In this document: positions 1-7,608 of the stretch, in pieces
Position numbering within the stretch: the stretch's first letter is position 1
Layout: each line of letters opens with the position of its first letter
Origin: Neorhizobium galegae bv. officinalis
GTDB taxonomy: Bacteria > Pseudomonadota > Alphaproteobacteria > Rhizobiales > Rhizobiaceae
Assembly: GCA_000985875.1 (NCBI GenBank)
Contig: CCRI01000015.1
Coordinates: 62,001-126,000, forward strand
Length of the DNA stretch: 64,000 nucleotides
Direction: 5' to 3'
Position numbers and translations under genes: made by a program
Notes under the pieces: generated by a model
What the model was told of the DNA's origin: nothing
The model's database searches: none
What the model saw: only the letters and a program-made list of their open reading frames with translations

Positions 1-1413
1 AAGCTGACCGGCATCAAGCCTCCGCCGAGTGCGGGCAAGGTGCTGGATCTCTGGCGCCCGTTCATCGAGGACAAGGCTGCCGGCGATCTCGACAATCTCC
101 GCAACGTCATCGAAGACCAGCAGGCGTTCGCCAAGCTGGTGCGGCACATGCTCACCTCCATGCAGATGGCGGAGGAGTTTGCCGACGACGATACCGATCC
201 GGAGGAGATGGAGAACCCGGACCAGGAAGACCAGCCGCGCAGCAACGAGACCGAGAACGACGAGGTCGAGGAAGAGGCCGGCTCCGATGCCGCCCCTGCC
301 GAGCAGAGCGACGCGTCCGACGAGGAAATGGACGACGGCGAGATGGACGGCGCGGAAATGTCCGACGACGACATGTCGGACGACAGCGACGAACATTCGG
401 AAACACCCGGCGAAACTCGCCGGCCCAACAGCCCGTTCGACGATTTCAACGAGAAGGTCGACTACAAGATCTTCACCCAGGAATTCGACGAGGAAATCAC
501 GGCCGAAGAGCTTTGCGACGAAGCGGAACTCGACCGGCTGCGGGCCTTCCTCGACAAGCAGCTTGCCCATCTCCAGGGCGCCGTCGGCCGGCTTGCGAAC
601 CGCCTGCAGCGCCGCCTGATGGCGCAGCAGAACCGTTCCTGGGACTTCGACCTGGAAGAGGGTTATCTCGATCCGGCCCGCCTCGTGCGCCTGATCATCG
701 ACCCGATGCAGCCGCTCTCCTTCAAGAAGGAGCGCGACACGCAGTTCCGCGATACCGTCGTGACCCTGGTCATCGACAATTCCGGCTCGATGCGTGGCCG
801 GCCGATCACGGTCGCCGCCACCTGCGCCGATATACTTGCCCGCACGCTGGAACGCTGCGGCGTCAAGGTCGAGATCCTCGGCTTCACCACCAAGGCCTGG
901 AAGGGCGGGCAGGCGCGTGAAAAATGGCTGGCGAGCGGCAAGCCGCCGACGCCCGGCCGTCTCAACGACCTGCGCCATATCGTCTACAAGTCCGCCGATG
1001 CGCCGTGGCGCCGTTCGCGCCGCAATCTCGGCCTGATGATGCGCGAAGGCCTGCTCAAGGAAAACATCGACGGCGAGGCGCTGATGTGGGCGCATAACCG
1101 CCTGATCGCCCGCCGCGAGCAGCGCAAGATCCTGATGATGATCTCGGATGGCGCGCCGGTCGACGATTCGACGCTGTCGGTCAATCCGGGCAATTATCTC
1201 GAACGGCACCTGCGCGCCGTGATCGAACAGATCGAGACGCGTTCTCCGGTCGAACTCCTGGCAATCGGCATCGGCCACGACGTGACGCGCTATTATCGCA
1301 AGGCCGTGACGATCGTCGATGCGGACGAGCTTGCCGGGGCGATGACCGAGCAGCTTGCCGAGCTGTTTGCGGAAAATGGCAGGCAGCAGGGCCGCATGCG
1401 ACGGGCCAGCTGA
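1..1413 (+). CDS. cobT: Aerobic cobaltochelatase subunit CobT (5' truncated by window)
   Basis: CobT is the large ATPase-complex partner of CobS in the CobNST cobaltochelatase, which inserts Co2+ into hydrogenobyrinic acid a,c-diamide in aerobic cobalamin synthesis in the cytoplasm. The reading frame is open to the left edge, so the N-terminus lies outside; about 470 codons are visible of a family length near 630. Visible parts are a very acidic Asp/Glu linker (about fragment residues 61-137) and a C-terminal von Willebrand A domain with the MIDAS motif DNSGSMRG (about 259-266). An acidic linker followed by a VWA domain is the standard CobT layout, also seen in the D subunit of magnesium chelatase. 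CobS would be expected just upstream. The next gene starts 10 bases after the stop, suggesting cotranscription. Confidence 0.95.
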   Translation, partial: KLTGIKPPPSAGKVLDLWRPFIEDKAAGDLDNLRNVIEDQQAFAKLVRHMLTSMQMAEEFADDDTDPEEMENPDQEDQPRSNETENDEVEEEAGSDAAPAEQSDASDEEMDDGEMDGAEMSDDDMSDDSDEHSETPGETRRPNSPFDDFNEKVDYKIFTQEFDEEITAEELCDEAELDRLRAFLDKQLAHLQGAVGRLANRLQRRLMAQQNRSWDFDLEEGYLDPARLVRLIIDPMQPLSFKKERDTQFRDTVVTLVIDNSGSMRGRPITVAATCADILARTLERCGVKVEILGFTTKAWKGGQAREKWLASGKPPTPGRLNDLRHIVYKSADAPWRRSRRNLGLMMREGLLKENIDGEALMWAHNRLIARREQRKILMMISDGAPVDDSTLSVNPGNYLERHLRAVIEQIETRSPVELLAIGIGHDVTRYYRKAVTIVDADELAGAMTEQLAELFAENGRQQGRMRRAS

Positions 1414-1423
1414 GGTCCGCCGC

Positions 1424-2410
1424 TTGAAACTTTCCCGCCTCGTCGTCTGGGCCGGCCTTTTCGGCGCCATCGCTTCCCCGGTGGCGCCTGCCACCGACAA
1501 TGTCTCGGTCAGGGCGCGGGCCATCACGGAATTCAAGCGCGGCTCGGCGGAAACGCGCTTTGGCCGGCTCGAATTTGTCGGCGGGATGGAATTTTCGTCA
1601 CCTGATAGCCGGCTTCAGTCGCTGTCGAGCATCCGCTTTCGCGCCGATGGGGAACGTTTCGTGTCGGTGCTCGATACCGGTTCCTGGCTCACCGGCCGCG
1701 TTGAACGGGATGCGAAGGGGCGCCTCGCCAACCTTACCGATCTCGCCATCAGCCCGATCCTCATCCGTGGCGGCCGGGTCGGCTCGAAATACAATTCGGA
1801 CGCCGAGGGGCTGGCGCTGAGGGATGGGCAGGCAATCGTCAGCTTCGAGCAGTTGCACCGCGTCGATGCCTATCCGGATCCGGGGTTCGAGACGTCGGCG
1901 CCTTTGAAGAGCCTCGATCTACCCATTCCTCGCCACGAGTTCCGGATGAATGCGGGCATGGAGACGGTGGCGGTCTCGCCTCCGACCAGTCCGCTCAAGG
2001 GGGCCCCGGTCGTGGTCACCGAGCATAGTCTCGATGATCGGGGAAACCTTTTCGCCGCGATGCTGGAAGGGCCTCTGAAGGGCGTGTTCACGGTGGTGCG
2101 GCACGATCCGTTCGACGCGACCGACGGGGCCTTCCTGCCGAACGGCGATTTCCTGCTGCTGGAGCGGCGGTTCAGCTTCCTCGGCGGCCTCGGCATGCGC
2201 ATCCGCCTCATCAAGGGCGACAGTATCCGCCCCGGCGCCGTCGTCGATGGCGAGGTGCTTCTCGAGGCCGATATGGGTTATGCCATCGACAACATGGAAG
2301 GGCTCGACGTTATCGCCGGGCCGGAGGGCAAGCCGCATCTGATCCTGATTTCGGACGACAACGGCAATCTGCTGCAGCGGAACGTGATGCTGGAATTCCG
2401 CCTGAATTAA
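1424..2410 (+). CDS. Secreted esterase-like activity of phytase family protein
   Basis: The protein of about 328 residues resembles the phytase-like beta-propeller family (Pfam Phytase-like, often named 'esterase-like activity of phytase'). I infer a periplasmic or exported hydrolase; the substrate cannot be read from the sequence. I placed the start at TTG 1424 because the peptide then opens with a positive-hydrophobic signal sequence ending near SPVAPA, and a GAGG ribosome-binding element lies 8 bases upstream. In-frame ATG codons at 1355 and 1376 would overlap the end of cobT and put a non-signal extension in front. Repeated short beta-strand-rich blocks fit a propeller. The gene follows cobT in the order seen in other rhizobia, but a link to cobalamin is not evident. 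Confidence 0.75.
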   Translation: MKLSRLVVWAGLFGAIASPVAPATDNVSVRARAITEFKRGSAETRFGRLEFVGGMEFSSPDSRLQSLSSIRFRADGERFVSVLDTGSWLTGRVERDAKGRLANLTDLAISPILIRGGRVGSKYNSDAEGLALRDGQAIVSFEQLHRVDAYPDPGFETSAPLKSLDLPIPRHEFRMNAGMETVAVSPPTSPLKGAPVVVTEHSLDDRGNLFAAMLEGPLKGVFTVVRHDPFDATDGAFLPNGDFLLLERRFSFLGGLGMRIRLIKGDSIRPGAVVDGEVLLEADMGYAIDNMEGLDVIAGPEGKPHLILISDDNGNLLQRNVMLEFRLN

Positions 2411-2466
2411 CTGAAGTCGCCATCGTGGAACGGCTTCAACTTTGTCTTCTTAAGGTGGAGGTGCTT

Positions 2467-2608
2467 GGATCCTCGGGTCAAGCCCGAGGATGACGAGTTT
2501 GCCGAGCCATCAGCCACAACAGCGGCCGCTGCATTGCTCAGCTTCGTTTCTGCGGGCGCAAGAAGCACAGCTTCTCTTTCGTCATCCTCGGGCTCGACCC
2601 GAGGATCC
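2467..2608. repeat. Dispersed palindromic intergenic repeat (paired inverted arms)
   Basis: Two 30-base arms (2467-2496 and 2579-2608) are inverted copies of each other with one mismatch, separated by about 82 bases. Each arm is itself a palindrome: the GGATCCTCGGGT half pairs with CCCGAGGATGACG. This nested design is typical of small dispersed repeats in rhizobial intergenic DNA. It lies in the 235-base gap between two convergent genes, where a folded transcript could act as a bidirectional end. No coding potential is apparent in the gap. Confidence 0.8.
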
Positions 2609-2645
2609 ATCGACAAGCAATTCGCAACCGCCAAGCCGCGCTTGC

Positions 2646-3284
2646 TCAGGCAGCCTTCGCGACCTGCGGCATCGGCTTCAGCACGTTCATCAGAGCGCCA
2701 TAGGGCAGGAGCAGCACGACGCCGACCAGGATCTTGACCACGAGGTCGCCGAGCGCCCAGGAGATCCAGCGCGGGGCTTCTGCGGCAAAGGCGCCGAGGA
2801 GCGGTGCGGACTGGATCGCGAAGTCCTCATTGGGGCCGATGAAGGCGAAGAGCGGAGCGAAGGCGAGCGAGAAGAACAGCAGCGTGTCGAGTGCTGAACC
2901 GAGCAGGGAGCCGGCGAGCGGCGCGCGCCACCAGGTCTGGCGGCGGAGCCGATTGAACACGGAGATGTCGAGAAGCTGGCCAACCAGATAGGCGGTGCCC
3001 GAGGCAACGGCGATGCGCGGGGAGGAGGCCAGGAACGACAGCGTCACGCCGACCACGAAGCCTGCGAGAACGACGCGTCGGGCAATCGAAGGCCCGAACT
3101 GCCGGTTGGCGAGATCAGTCACCAAGAAGGCAAAGGGATAGATAAAAGCGCCCCAGGTCAGAAGATCGCCGAGGGCGATGCCCCAAAACGTGCCGACGAC
3201 CGGGAACTGGACCAGGAAGTTCGACGCGACGACAACGGCCGCCATCAGCAGGGCATAGATGAAGGTATAGCGTGAGCTCAGCAT
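2646..3284 (-). CDS. Queuosine precursor transporter (VUT / YhhQ family)
   Basis: This inner-membrane protein of about 212 residues with some six hydrophobic segments matches the VUT family (YhhQ, DUF165), which imports queuosine precursors such as preQ0 or preQ1 used to modify tRNA wobble guanosine. I chose ATG 3284 (MLSSRYTFIYALL) rather than the upstream GTG-type extension to 3329: an AGGAT element sits 6 bases before it, and the extra 15 residues are hydrophilic and atypical. The bases right before and over this ATG form a candidate preQ1-I riboswitch pseudoknot, which supports both the function and the start. The gene is convergent with the phytase-like gene and lies about 115 bases downstream of rpmB on the same strand. 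Family assignment is firm; exact substrate is inferred. Confidence 0.88.
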   Translation of the reverse strand: MLSSRYTFIYALLMAAVVVASNFLVQFPVVGTFWGIALGDLLTWGAFIYPFAFLVTDLANRQFGPSIARRVVLAGFVVGVTLSFLASSPRIAVASGTAYLVGQLLDISVFNRLRRQTWWRAPLAGSLLGSALDTLLFFSLAFAPLFAFIGPNEDFAIQSAPLLGAFAAEAPRWISWALGDLVVKILVGVVLLLPYGALMNVLKPMPQVAKAA

Positions 3285-3310
3285 TTTTTTATCCTGGGTG
3301 ATGCCACCAG
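3281..3310 (-). promoter_or_regulatory. Candidate preQ1-I riboswitch overlapping the transporter start codon
   Basis: Read on the minus strand, CUGG (3310-3307) pairs with CCAG (3297-3294) to form P1. Loop bases GCAU (3304-3301) pair with AUGC (3284-3281), which contains the AUG start codon, to form the pseudoknot P2. Between them lies the A-rich tail GAUAAAAAA, closely matching the AUAAAAAA tail of class I preQ1 aptamers. A cytosine directly before the 3' strand of P1 (base 3298) sits where the ligand-pairing C is expected. The ribosome-binding AGGAU is inside the fold, so ligand binding would block initiation. P1 is only 4 base pairs, shorter than the usual 5, so this is a by-eye call. Confidence 0.6.
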
Positions 3311-3398
3311 TTGGAGTTATGAAGGCCAAGAGAAAAGGCCTGGCCGGTATTACCCGTTCAAGCCTTGTTCAAAGCCGGATGATTTGTCGTCAGGCCGA

Positions 3399-3698
3399 TT
3401 AAGCCGCAGCAGCGACTTCGGCGGTCTTCTTGACGATCTGGCGGCGCAGCAGGCGAGCGCGCATCGACAGTTCGGTCTCGTCGGACTTCAACAGGAAGGC
3501 ATCGAGGCCGCCACGATGTTCGACGGAACGCAGAGCGTGTGCGGAGACGCGCAGGCGATAACGCTGGCCGAGAGCGTCGGAGATCAACGTAACCTGGCAC
3601 AGGTTCGGCAGGAACCGACGGCGGGTCTTGTTGTTGGCGTGGCTTACGTTGTTGCCGGTCTGAACGCCCTTGCCGGTCAGTTCGCACACACGAGACAT
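3399..3698 (-). CDS. rpmB: 50S ribosomal protein L28
   Basis: L28 is a small basic protein of the large ribosomal subunit. The 99-residue product begins MSRVCELTGKG, continues with VSHANNKTRRRFLPNL, the L28 signature, and carries a basic C-terminal region, slightly longer than the E. coli protein as is usual in Rhizobiales. I placed the start at ATG 3698, preceded by AAAGGTG at 5-8 bases; a 15-residue upstream extension in the same frame has no support. The gene is transcribed divergently from the DUF3108 gene, and the 250-base gap between their starts must hold both promoters. The transporter gene lies downstream on the same strand. Confidence 0.97.
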   Translation of the reverse strand: MSRVCELTGKGVQTGNNVSHANNKTRRRFLPNLCQVTLISDALGQRYRLRVSAHALRSVEHRGGLDAFLLKSDETELSMRARLLRRQIVKKTAEVAAAA

Positions 3699-3948
3699 GG
3701 ATACACCTTTGTTCTTCTGCAATCGGATGGTACTTCCGGACAATGCCGGTGCGCCGATCCAACTGGTCCTGAGTGGAAAGTTGCGGTTCTATAGTCAGTG
3801 GGGCTCGTCGCGTCAAGCCAAAACCTTGACCCAACCCTAAGAGAATCCGCCGCCCGTGCCGTGAAGCCGCTATTTTCTTGCCATGATGCACCGTCTATAT
3901 GTCTGCGGGAAGACGCTTTTCGGCGTCCTCATCGGTCAGGGCAAAATC

Positions 3949-4722
3949 ATGAACCTTCGCGGCAGTTTCGTCAGTGCCTTCGTGCTCGTCTTCGGGTTCA
4001 CGGCCAATCCGCTCGGCTCGGCGGAAATCCGGCATGTCAGCGAATATGATATCTCGCTCGGGATACTGCCGATCGCCAAGGCGTCTTTTGCCAGCGAATT
4101 CAACAGCAGCGACTACAAGATCACCGGAACGTTCAAATCGGCCGGGATCGTCAACATCATCAGTCGGATCTCCGCCGAGACCAGCGTCAGCGGGCGCATG
4201 CAGGCCGACAAGTTGCAGGCGGACCGCTACAACCTTGTCTACAGCAGCGGAAAACGCACGCGCATCTATGATGTCGAGTACCGCAACGGCAATGTTACCG
4301 AGACAACTGTCAAACCCGAGCCTACCCGCAATCCGGAAACCTGGATTCCGGTGACCGACAAGGATCTGCGCGCTGTGCTCGATCCCTTGAGCGGCCTTAT
4401 CTTCCCGGGCGACGCCAAGGTCTGCCCCAGCCGGCTGCCGATCTATGACGGTGAGTCGCGCATGGATCTGGTGCTGACGCCGAAGGGCACCAGGCCGTTT
4501 TCGACCGACGGTTTCAAGGGCGAGGCGATCGTCTGTTCGATCCGCTACCTTCCGAGGTCGGGCTTCAAGCGCGGCCGCAGCGATATCGAATACCTGCGCA
4601 AGACACCGATGGAAATCTGGTTTGCCAAGGCGCAGTCGGTAAATGTATATGCTCCGGTCTATGCCGTCATCCCGACCAGGATGGGGCAGGTTTACGTGAC
4701 GGCCGTCAAATATGGCGGCTGA
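3949..4722 (+). CDS. DUF3108 domain-containing exported protein
   Basis: A 257-residue protein with an N-terminal signal peptide (MNLRGSFVSAFVLVFGF, cleavage expected near LGSAE) followed by a DUF3108-type beta-rich domain. DUF3108 proteins are predicted periplasmic or outer-membrane-associated; their biochemical role is not established. ATG 3949 was selected because it leads directly into the signal peptide; an in-frame ATG at 3883 would add 22 residues that weaken it. There are two cysteines (in VCPSRLP and IVCSIRY), which could form a disulfide after export. It is followed 34 bases later by the EamA transporter gene. A GC-rich hairpin (GCGCCC/GGGCGC) sits in that gap but has no T tract, so it is unlikely to end transcription. 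Confidence 0.8.
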   Translation: MNLRGSFVSAFVLVFGFTANPLGSAEIRHVSEYDISLGILPIAKASFASEFNSSDYKITGTFKSAGIVNIISRISAETSVSGRMQADKLQADRYNLVYSSGKRTRIYDVEYRNGNVTETTVKPEPTRNPETWIPVTDKDLRAVLDPLSGLIFPGDAKVCPSRLPIYDGESRMDLVLTPKGTRPFSTDGFKGEAIVCSIRYLPRSGFKRGRSDIEYLRKTPMEIWFAKAQSVNVYAPVYAVIPTRMGQVYVTAVKYGG

Positions 4723-4756
4723 CTAAAGCGCCCGTCGGGCGCCCAAGGGGGCAGGG

Positions 4757-5644
4757 GTGAAAATCCGGGGGACGTTGATCGGTTTTACGGCGATCCTGAT
4801 GTGGTCGTTGCTGGCCCTGATGACGGCTGCATCCGGAAAAGTGCCGCCCTTCCAGATGAATGCGATCACGTTCGCGATCGGCAGCCTGCCGGGCATCGTT
4901 CTGTTCATCGTCAAACCGGAGCGGATCACCCTCCTGAAACAGCCGGCCAAGGTCTGGATCACCGGGATCGGCGGCCTGTTCGGCTATCATTTTCTCTATT
5001 TCACGGCGCTTCGCAATGCGCCGGCCGTCGAGGCCGGGCTGATCGCCTATCTCTGGCCGCTGTTCATCGTCGTGGGTTCTGCCCTGCTGCCGGGCGAGAG
5101 GTTGCGCTGGTATCATGTGCTCGGCGCGGTCGCCGGGCTTTGCGGCACGATCGCCATCGTTTCCCGAAACGGGCTTGCCTTCGACGACGCCTATCTCTTG
5201 GGTTATGGTGCGGCCTTTCTCTGTGCTTTCACCTGGTCGGGTTATTCGTTGCTTACCCGGCGCTTCGACCGGGTTTCGACCGATGTGGTCACCGGCTTCT
5301 GCCTCGGTACCTCGCTTCTTTCGCTGATCTGCCATCTGGCGCTTGAGACGACCGTCTGGCCGGCTGATGGCGGCGAGTGGGCGGCGGTCGTCGGGCTTGG
5401 CCTGCTGCCGGTCGGCGCGGCCTTCTATGCCTGGGACTACGGGGTCAAGAACGGCGATATCCAGATCATCGGCGCGGCCAGCTATGCGGCGCCGCTGCTG
5501 TCGACGCTGATCCTGGTCGCATCGGGCTTTGCCGAGCCGGACTGGCGCATTCTGCTTGCCTGCCTGCTGATCACCGGAGGGGCGGTGCTGGCGGCGCGGG
5601 ATATGTTCCGGCCGAAGCCGATTGCGGAAGCCGTGGCCGAATAG
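4757..5644 (+). CDS. EamA/DMT family exporter, YddG-like
   Basis: A 295-residue inner-membrane protein with about ten hydrophobic helices arranged as two EamA repeats, matching drug/metabolite transporters. The opening (MKIRGTLIGFTAILMWSLLALMT) and overall pattern resemble the aromatic amino acid exporter YddG, so export of amino acids or related metabolites is likely but not proven. The start is GTG 4757, preceded by the purine-rich AAGGGGGCAGGG. It lies 34 bases after the DUF3108 gene and 35 before the lysoplasmalogenase gene, all on the plus strand, suggesting a loose operon of envelope genes. Confidence 0.85.
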   Translation: MKIRGTLIGFTAILMWSLLALMTAASGKVPPFQMNAITFAIGSLPGIVLFIVKPERITLLKQPAKVWITGIGGLFGYHFLYFTALRNAPAVEAGLIAYLWPLFIVVGSALLPGERLRWYHVLGAVAGLCGTIAIVSRNGLAFDDAYLLGYGAAFLCAFTWSGYSLLTRRFDRVSTDVVTGFCLGTSLLSLICHLALETTVWPADGGEWAAVVGLGLLPVGAAFYAWDYGVKNGDIQIIGAASYAAPLLSTLILVASGFAEPDWRILLACLLITGGAVLAARDMFRPKPIAEAVAE

Positions 5645-5679
5645 GCGTTCCTGAAAGGGTCGGGGACGTGGGGGAAGAG

Positions 5680-6333
5680 ATGTATCTGTTGTCATGGGCG
5701 GTGCTTGCCGCCTCGATCGCGCTTGCGATCCATTATTTCCGCTGGCTAAAAAGGCCGGCGAGCCATCTTCGCGCGGTGCTGAAGACCTTCCCGGTCTTGC
5801 TGCTTGTGCTCTACGCCGGTCTTTCCGGCGCCCCGGGGCTGCTCGTTGCAGCGCTGGCGCTCGGTGCACTCGGAGACGCCTGCCTCGCCTACGAGGGAGA
5901 GCCAGCCTTCGTCGCCGGGCTCGCGGCCTTCCTCGCTTCGCATATTGCCTATGCGGCGCTGTTCTGGCCGTCGATGGAACCGGGCCTGCTCGTCGCCTCC
6001 GCCTGGCGTTATACGGTGGCGTGGATCTTCGTGGTGCTGACCGGCATGACGCTTTTCATGCTGTGGCGGCCTGCCGGACGGCTTGCCATCCCCGTTGCCG
6101 CCTATGGGATCGCGATCGTCGCCATGGCGCTTTCGGCGCTGGCGGTGAAGCCGATCCTGCCCGCGGCCGGTGCTGCGCTGTTCGTCATGTCCGATACGGC
6201 GCTGGCAATCCAGAAATTCCTGGTCAAGCCGGATGCGCCGGTTACGGCGAGGTTGAAGCCGTTCGTGTGGGGCACTTACTTCACGGCACAGCTGATCTTT
6301 GCGTTGGCGATTGCCGGGCTTCCCTCGGCCTAG
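5680..6333 (+). CDS. Lysoplasmalogenase (YhhN / TMEM86 family)
   Basis: A 217-residue polytopic membrane protein with about eight hydrophobic helices. The conserved block ALGALGDACLAYEGE and the later DTALA segment match the YhhN family, whose eukaryotic member TMEM86B cleaves the vinyl-ether bond of lysoplasmalogens. The acidic residues in GD and DTA are the usual family markers. The start ATG 5680 is preceded by GGGGAAGAG; a GTG at 5668 is a less likely alternative. The stop codon TAG shares the palindrome CTAG with the stop of the opposing cupin gene, so the two genes converge with a 4-base overlap. Bacterial substrate is uncertain. Confidence 0.8.
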   Translation: MYLLSWAVLAASIALAIHYFRWLKRPASHLRAVLKTFPVLLLVLYAGLSGAPGLLVAALALGALGDACLAYEGEPAFVAGLAAFLASHIAYAALFWPSMEPGLLVASAWRYTVAWIFVVLTGMTLFMLWRPAGRLAIPVAAYGIAIVAMALSALAVKPILPAAGAALFVMSDTALAIQKFLVKPDAPVTARLKPFVWGTYFTAQLIFALAIAGLPSA

Positions 6334-6749
6334 CTTGACGGCTCCCAGCCGGGCGGCGCCATCTCGAAGCTTGAAAACTGAAAGCCTGGCGCGACCGTGC
6401 AGCCCACCAGCGTGAAGCGGCCAAGCGGTTCCGCTGCCTGCCAGGCGTCGGCCGGGACCACGGCCTGCGGCCGTTCTCCTGTGGCAAGGTTTGTTCCGAG
6501 CCTCACCTCTTCGACGGTCCGGCCGTCGGAAATCCGCAGCAGCAGCGGATCGCCGGCATAGAAGTGCCAGGTCTCCGCCGCGTCCCGAACCCGATGCCAG
6601 TGGGAGCGTTCGCCCGCTTCCAGCAGGTAATAAATCGCCGTCGAATGGCCGCGCGTGCCGCCTGCAGCGTCCCGAAATGTCTCAACATACCAGCCGCCCT
6701 CCGGATGCCGCTGCATGCCGAGCGTGGTGATGATCTCCTTCGGCGTCAT
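6330..6749 (-). CDS. Cupin domain protein (DUF985 family)
   Basis: A 139-residue protein of the DUF985 cupin family. The family opening IITTLGMQRHPEGGWYVETFRD and the cupin core SHWHRV...WHFYAGDPL are both visible; these histidines usually bind a metal. Structures in this family show a small beta-barrel with sugar-epimerase-like fold, but the reaction is unknown. It starts directly after the gloB stop codon with no intervening base, so the two are cotranscribed and probably translationally coupled. The 3' end overlaps the lysoplasmalogenase gene by 4 bases. Confidence 0.88.
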   Translation of the reverse strand: MTPKEIITTLGMQRHPEGGWYVETFRDAAGGTRGHSTAIYYLLEAGERSHWHRVRDAAETWHFYAGDPLLLRISDGRTVEEVRLGTNLATGERPQAVVPADAWQAAEPLGRFTLVGCTVAPGFQFSSFEMAPPGWEPSS

Positions 6750-7520
6750 TCAGAAATTGTCCTTGCGCTTGCGGATTTCGGCAAACACGTCCTCGTTGGA
6801 TTTGCTCTCCATCAAAAGGTTTCGGCGGATGGCCGGGTCTGATGCGCGCAGGAAGGGATTGGTTTCCTTCTCCAGCCCGATCGTCGTCGGAATGGTGAAT
6901 TGGCCGGCCGCGCGCTGCGCCTCGATCTCGCTCGCGCGGGCCTGCAGACGTTCGTTGTCCGGGTCGACGCTCAACGCGAACTTGGCATTCGCAAGCGTAT
7001 ATTCGTGGCCGAAATAGACGGCCGTCTCGTCCGGCAGAACGGCGAGTTTCTGCAGCGAATGCCACATGTCGGCAGCCGGGCGTTCGAACAGCCGGCCGCA
7101 GCCGAGCGCGAACAGGGTGTCTGCCGCAAACAGGATCTTGTCGTCGGGGAAGTGGTAGCAGATATGGCCGGCGGTGTGGCCAGGCGTCTCGATAACGCGC
7201 ACGAGATGCTCGCCGAACTGGAATTCGTCACCGTCCGCCATGGTCTTGTCGAGGCCGGGGATCGCAATCGCCTCGTTGAACGGGCCAATGATTTCCAGCC
7301 CGAATTTTCCCTTGAGCGCGAGGTTGGCTTCGACGTGATCGCCATGGTGATGGGTGGTGAAGATGTGGGTGATCTTCCAGCCGCGGCGGGCCGCCGCTTC
7401 GAGGATAGGCTTTTCCTCAGGCGCATCGATCGCAGCCGTCAGCCCGCTTTCCGGATCGTGCACGAGAACGCCGTAATTATCGCTGCGGCATGAAAAAACT
7501 TCGAGTTCCAGTGGTCTCAT
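6750..7520 (-). CDS. gloB: Hydroxyacylglutathione hydrolase (glyoxalase II)
   Basis: Glyoxalase II hydrolyses S-D-lactoylglutathione to D-lactate and glutathione, the second step of methylglyoxal detoxification in the cytosol. The 256-residue protein has a metallo-beta-lactamase core with THHHGDH (residues 56-62) and later metal ligands in ETPGHTAGH, AADTLF and GHEYT, followed by the C-terminal substrate-binding helices typical of GloB. ATG 7520 (MRPLELEVFSC) was chosen because it matches the family N-terminus; the open frame extends 30 codons further without homology. A good sigma70-like promoter lies just upstream. The cupin gene follows without a gap. The neighbour on the other side is a divergent methyltransferase, an arrangement common in rhizobia. 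Confidence 0.95.
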   Translation of the reverse strand: MRPLELEVFSCRSDNYGVLVHDPESGLTAAIDAPEEKPILEAAARRGWKITHIFTTHHHGDHVEANLALKGKFGLEIIGPFNEAIAIPGLDKTMADGDEFQFGEHLVRVIETPGHTAGHICYHFPDDKILFAADTLFALGCGRLFERPAADMWHSLQKLAVLPDETAVYFGHEYTLANAKFALSVDPDNERLQARASEIEAQRAAGQFTIPTTIGLEKETNPFLRASDPAIRRNLLMESKSNEDVFAEIRKRKDNF

Positions 7521-7555
7521 AACATAACCCCATTGCTGAAAGTGTTTTGCGTCAC

Positions 7556-7584
7556 AATGTAGAGACTGGTCCCTTGAAGTCCAA
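7556..7584 (-). promoter_or_regulatory. Predicted sigma70-type promoter of gloB
   Basis: On the minus strand TTGGAC (7584-7579) and TACATT (7561-7556) are separated by exactly 17 bases, a good match to a housekeeping -35/-10 pair. Transcription would begin about 7549, giving a leader of roughly 30 bases before the gloB ATG at 7520. The divergent methyltransferase start at 7609 lies only 25 bases away on the other side. Confidence 0.5.
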
Positions 7585-7608
7585 CCGCCGTCTGGTACCA
7601 AATTACGC

